7,613 bases of DNA, taken from Bacteroidota bacterium (lineage in GTDB: Bacteria; Bacteroidota; Bacteroidia; Chitinophagales; Chitinophagaceae). Position numbers and translations under genes: made by a program. The notes beneath the pieces are model-generated. The model ran no database searches. It was not told the origin of the DNA and saw nothing but the letters and a program-made list of their open reading frames with translations. The stretch spans positions 1 through 7,613 of the forward strand of contig JAFAAT010000188.1 in NCBI GenBank assembly GCA_023426425.1. Reading direction: 5' to 3'. Positions 5,238 to 7,613 of the stretch are shown piece by piece (positions within the stretch are counted from its first letter, which is position 1; each line of letters opens with the position of its first letter).

Positions 5238-6239
5238 TTACCTGAGGAAGTCGTGGTACCTGGAGGTCTTTGGTTGGGGTGTCCAGGTGATATTGAAGCC
5301 TGGTCCTGCAGGAGTTGGGACGAGACCCAGTTTGACGCCCTGTCTTTTGTATCTGTGAAGCTCGGGAACCACTACTCCGCAGGTGGCACCAATCACCAGA
5401 CCCACTACGATGTCGGAAGGGAAGTGAGCAAGAGCTTTCATTCGCAGGTAGCCTTCGACAAGTGGTGGGATAGTAGCCAGACCGAAAAAGATGTACTTGC
5501 GGGCACCCAGTTCGGGGTGGTAGTCTGTGTAGACCTTGGCTGCGAAGAAGCTGGCGGCGGCGGCTGATGCTGTGTGTCCGCTGTAGAGGGAGTTTCTGTG
5601 GTTGCCACGGCGGCGGAAATTATCGTCGAACTCGTGGTAGTAGGACACAGGGCGAACCTTGTTTTGGAAAGCGGGGCCGAAGAAGCTGAAGTTGTACATG
5701 TTGAAGGTGACGGCGTGGGTTTCCCAGTACATGACCAGCAGACGCAGCCAGTCGCGGCGTATCTTCTTATCGAGGGCAAGAGCACCGGTGGATGCGATGA
5801 TCACTGGCAGCATGTAGTCGGAGTACTGGTAGAACTCTTCGCGGCGGGCAGGGTCCTGGCGGAGGGCCCAGCGGTCGAAACCTCTGAACTTTTCACCGCT
5901 AAGTGCTGCGAGCTCTGCATCGGTGAGTTCGGGTTTGGCCTTGATGATGTTGGGTATGGCATAGACATTGGCAGCGGAAGATGCAAGTGAGATGCCGACG
6001 CTGAACCAGTAGTTCATGCGGTATAGGTGTGGTTGAACCTCTTTGTCTGTAGTGACTATGGAGTCGAGGGTGCGGGAGAGGTCCTCCTTTGCGATTGCTG
6101 TGTCTACCTGCGCTTTTGCTGCAGTGGAGATCAGAAAGAAGCAGAGAGGCAGGAGCAATTTGCCAAAGTGAGCGATGGATTTGCTTGCTGTTGTCGGCAG
6201 GTGAGGATGAGACTGACTGATCATAAGGCACACGGGCAT
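5238..6239 (-). CDS. Exported PAP2-superfamily phosphatase
   Basis: The 333-residue protein has an N-terminal signal or anchor, hydrophobic at 28-40, with AKA then Gln44 as a likely cleavage site. PAP2 acid-phosphatase motifs appear in order: NKVRP (193-197), NSLYSGHTASA (216-226) with catalytic His222, and GYLRMKALAHFPSD (263-276) with Arg266, His272 and Asp276. The family uses these to remove phosphate from lipid phosphates or pyrophosphates, such as undecaprenyl pyrophosphate or phosphatidate, on the outer face of the membrane. Two departures are seen: SGH is preceded by Tyr rather than Pro, and the Lys of the Kx6RP motif falls on Pro189. Hydrophobic stretches occur at about 143-157, 223-236, 248-262 and 277-292. 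ATG at 6239 or 6224 could be the start; the second leaves a shorter n-region. It is first in the likely operon with the peptidase and permease. Substrate is not decidable. Confidence 0.87.
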   Translation of the reverse strand: MPVCLMISQSHPHLPTTASKSIAHFGKLLLPLCFFLISTAAKAQVDTAIAKEDLSRTLDSIVTTDKEVQPHLYRMNYWFSVGISLASSAANVYAIPNIIKAKPELTDAELAALSGEKFRGFDRWALRQDPARREEFYQYSDYMLPVIIASTGALALDKKIRRDWLRLLVMYWETHAVTFNMYNFSFFGPAFQNKVRPVSYYHEFDDNFRRRGNHRNSLYSGHTASAAAASFFAAKVYTDYHPELGARKYIFFGLATIPPLVEGYLRMKALAHFPSDIVVGLVIGATCGVVVPELHRYKRQGVKLGLVPTPAGPGFNITWTPQPKTSRYHDFLR

Positions 6240-6275
6240 TTGGTGTAAGGCGGTGAATGGATATGGGAGATTTTC

Positions 6276-6287
6276 TAAAACTATGCC
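6276..6287 (-). promoter_or_regulatory. GGCATAGTTTTA promoter-like motif before the PAP2 gene
   Basis: Read on the minus strand, this 12-mer is identical to the one before the BON gene. Its TAGTTTTA is one mismatch from TAnnTTTG. It ends 36 nt before the ATG at 6239, or 51 nt before the alternative ATG at 6224; the latter nearly equals the 50-nt distance seen at the BON gene. No -33 TTTG is visible upstream. Confidence 0.35.
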
Positions 6288-6364
6288 AGCACAGCAGTAG
6301 GGTGTATAGACCAGGGATAGGAACTAGTGGAAAAGGTGTAGATGAAAATACCGGCCAGTACGGA

Positions 6365-6395
6365 TTTCAGGGGGAGGGGGGAGCGAGTAGTTTCG
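6365..6395 (+). promoter_or_regulatory. Candidate promoter for the exported protein gene
   Basis: TTTC at 6365-6368 and TAGTTTCG at 6388-6395 are each one mismatch from the Bacteroidota TTTG and TAnnTTTG boxes, with a 19-bp spacer. The start of transcription would be near 6402, giving a leader of only about 12 nt before ATG 6414. The spacer holds runs of five and six G (6370-6374 and 6376-6381), so its length could vary by slippage. Confidence 0.4.
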
Positions 6396-6413
6396 CTTGT
6401 AAAATGATTCAAC

Positions 6414-7445
6414 ATGAAAAGAGTTTTATTAGTCGGGCTAATTGCACTGACCTGTGCGGGTGAAGCAGGCGCACAAGCTATATCTCTGGTGGGCGGAGGT
6501 GCGATGGGAAAGAAAGTGGTAGTGCCAAAACTTGATAACATTGCCATTGCGCAGGCTACAGTGTATTTCAAGCATGCGACTACTCATGAGTTTCTGAAGA
6601 ATGAGCGCGGCGCATTCGGTAGCCGGAAATCCGGAGGCAGCAGTGTTTCGGGGAGGTTGACGGCGTACCTGGAGACGACTGATGGCGAGCTGACTGCTGC
6701 AGACTACCAGGAGCTGGCGGATGGGTTTTATAGTTATTTCACAAACAAACTGAAGGCCAGTGGCATACCGGCTGTAGAATGGTCGAAGATTGCGGGTGCT
6801 GAATTTTATCAGAAAGATGGAGAAGACCTTGGGGAGAATGGCATAGAAGAAAAGCAGCAAGGCGGGCAGGCCTATGTACGCGTGAATGCCAATAAGGGTA
6901 AAGTCCTTTATAATTTTAATCCTTTTGGAGGCATCAATCCGGGCTTTGCTTTTGGCAAGGGCAAGCGCGCGGGCAAGTTTTCTGAGGAGGTTGGTGCACC
7001 AGCATTGTATGTGCATGTAGTAGTGGACTTTGCGGACATTGTGCTGGATGGAGATGTGCGCACAGGAGAGTCGCATAAATCGGCGGGAGTGGGGTTGACC
7101 AAGATCACGAAGACTAAGAACTTCAAGTTTGAGGCAGAGGCCGGGCCTAATCTGAAGATCAAATCGAATCTGGGATCGGCAATGTTTTTCAACCAGAAAT
7201 ACCAGGTAGATCAGATGGTGGTGGCTTCGGATATTTCTTCGGGAGTGAGTTATGCTTCGGCGGTGAGTCAGGATCCTGAGAAGAAGGTGCTGAAGAAGCC
7301 CGTGTTTACGTTCGGGAAGGATTTCAAGGCAACGCCGGTGGTGATTGAGACTACTAAAGAGGAGTATAAGAAAGCGGCTGCGAAGGCTTTGGAGCGTTAT
7401 GCGGATGAGTTTGTGGCGAGTATAAAGGCGAACAGGAAAGGGTAG
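6414..7445 (+). CDS. Exported protein of unknown function
   Basis: The 343-residue product begins with signal peptide MKRVLLVGLIALTCAGEAGA, probably cut before Gln21. The only cysteine (residue 14) is inside the signal and lacks a proper lipobox, so a lipoprotein is unlikely. The mature part has no further membrane helix. It alternates strand-like stretches with Gly- and Lys-rich turns, for example GKVLYNFNPFGGINPGFAFGKG (162-183), ALYVHVVVDFADIVLDGDV (197-215) and NFKFEAEAGPNLKIKS (236-251), and ends in a basic helix, EYKKAAAKALERYADEFVAS (317-336). This suggests a beta-rich soluble protein of the periplasm or cell surface. I do not recognise a family. It is read divergently from the PAP2 operon across a 174-bp gap and appears to stand alone, with a hairpin terminator about 90 nt downstream. 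No Shine-Dalgarno is present; the signal peptide supports the ATG at 6414. Confidence 0.88.
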   Translation: MKRVLLVGLIALTCAGEAGAQAISLVGGGAMGKKVVVPKLDNIAIAQATVYFKHATTHEFLKNERGAFGSRKSGGSSVSGRLTAYLETTDGELTAADYQELADGFYSYFTNKLKASGIPAVEWSKIAGAEFYQKDGEDLGENGIEEKQQGGQAYVRVNANKGKVLYNFNPFGGINPGFAFGKGKRAGKFSEEVGAPALYVHVVVDFADIVLDGDVRTGESHKSAGVGLTKITKTKNFKFEAEAGPNLKIKSNLGSAMFFNQKYQVDQMVVASDISSGVSYASAVSQDPEKKVLKKPVFTFGKDFKATPVVIETTKEEYKKAAAKALERYADEFVASIKANRKG

Positions 7446-7472
7446 AGGGTGTTGAGGTGATTGAGAAGTGAC

Positions 7473-7497
7473 AATTGATAATTGATAATTGATAATT
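7473..7497 (+). repeat. Heptamer tandem repeat, AATTGAT x 3.6
   Basis: Three exact head-to-tail copies of AATTGAT (7473-7479, 7480-7486, 7487-7493) are followed by a partial AATT. The array lies 27 nt after the stop codon of the exported protein gene, in non-coding sequence. Short heptamer arrays in gaps between genes are known from several bacteria, notably the STRR repeats of cyanobacteria. Copy number is likely to vary between strains. Confidence 0.85.
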
Positions 7498-7523
7498 ACT
7501 GTTGTCCGGGGAAAATTCCGTTT

Positions 7524-7553
7524 AAAACAAAAAAGGGGGGCTAAAAGCCTCCC
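7524..7553 (-). terminator. Strong hairpin terminator at right end, best on minus strand
   Basis: GGGGGGC (7535-7541) pairs with GCCTCCC (7547-7553) around TAAAA, with a single G-U pair. On the minus strand the hairpin is followed by TTTTTTG and then TTTT, a textbook U-tract, so transcription arriving from the right should stop here. On the plus strand the following TTAATAGTTAGTTTTA is only loosely T-rich but may also end the transcript of the gene finishing at 7445. A shared bidirectional terminator between convergent genes is the simplest reading. Confidence 0.75.
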
Positions 7554-7575
7554 TTAATAGTTAGTTTTAGAGTTG

Positions 7576-7613
7576 CTACACAATAAAACCGCTATGAACA
7601 AAAGTAGTTTTTT
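7576..7613 (-). CDS. Possible C-terminal end of a gene entering from the right
   Basis: The strong minus-strand terminator at 7553-7524 implies a transcript entering from the right, so a coding end is expected here. One minus frame reads KTTFVHSGFIV and stops with TAG at 7578-7576, 22 nt before the hairpin, with ordinary codons. A second minus frame stays open to TAA at 7556-7554, directly against the hairpin, but uses rarer codons (CTA, ATA, TTA). On the plus strand an ATG at 7594 begins MNKSSF and runs off the edge, so a plus-strand start is the rival. The visible sequence cannot settle which is real. Confidence 0.25.
   Translation of the reverse strand, partial: KTTFVHSGFIV

Noticed and set aside
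6438..7076. 212-residue minus-strand frame inside the exported protein gene
   Set aside because: It is long for a shadow, but Cys- and His-rich with no domain, and it lies opposite a gene with a clear signal peptide and promoter-like boxes.

Overview
This looks like chromosomal DNA from a member of the Bacteroidota, most likely Chitinophagaceae and Chitinophaga-like. The grounds are mixed GC with AT-rich gaps, almost no Shine-Dalgarno sequences before the starts, approximate matches to the TTTG / TAnnTTTG promoter form of this phylum, and the protein types present (a Bacteroidota-type DppC with a long periplasmic insert, M28 and PAP2 proteins with signal peptides ending in A-x-A-Q, and a BON protein beside Dps). 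This placement is inference from protein style, not from a marker gene. I see no phage, insertion sequence, CRISPR array, rRNA or tRNA.

Layout. 1-164 (-): start of a lipoprotein gene cut by the left edge. 165-381: divergent control region with an 18-bp inverted repeat and promoter-like motifs. 382-1434 (+): BON-domain protein with a long disordered N-terminal tail, then a terminator. 1518-1787 (+): small charged protein of unknown function. 1863-2327 (-): Dps ferritin-like protein with its own terminator. 2431-2652 (+): two-helix DUF2905-like membrane protein. 2653-6239 (-): a likely operon, in transcription order a PAP2-type phosphatase, an M28 metallopeptidase and a DppC/OppC-type peptide permease. 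6414-7445 (+): exported protein of unknown function. 7446-7613: a heptamer tandem repeat, a strong hairpin terminator whose U-tract lies on the minus strand, and an unresolved gene edge.

How the genes may work together. The left half suggests stress tolerance: a cytosolic BON protein with an RNA-binding-like disordered tail, a hydrophilic small protein and the iron-storing, DNA-protecting Dps. The minus-strand cluster suggests envelope and peptide work: an exported phosphatase that may act on lipid pyrophosphates, a secreted peptidase, and 7 nt after it a permease that could take up the released peptides. The permease lacks its usual DppB, ATPase and binding-protein partners in this window. 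These links rest on gene order only.

Nothing here is clearly a new system. The items most worth a second look are the BON protein with its disordered tail, a GGCATAGT motif before three genes, the 24-bp palindrome inside the PAP2-peptidase gap, the zero-gap tail-to-tail stop codons at TGATCA, and the repeat/terminator block at the right end.
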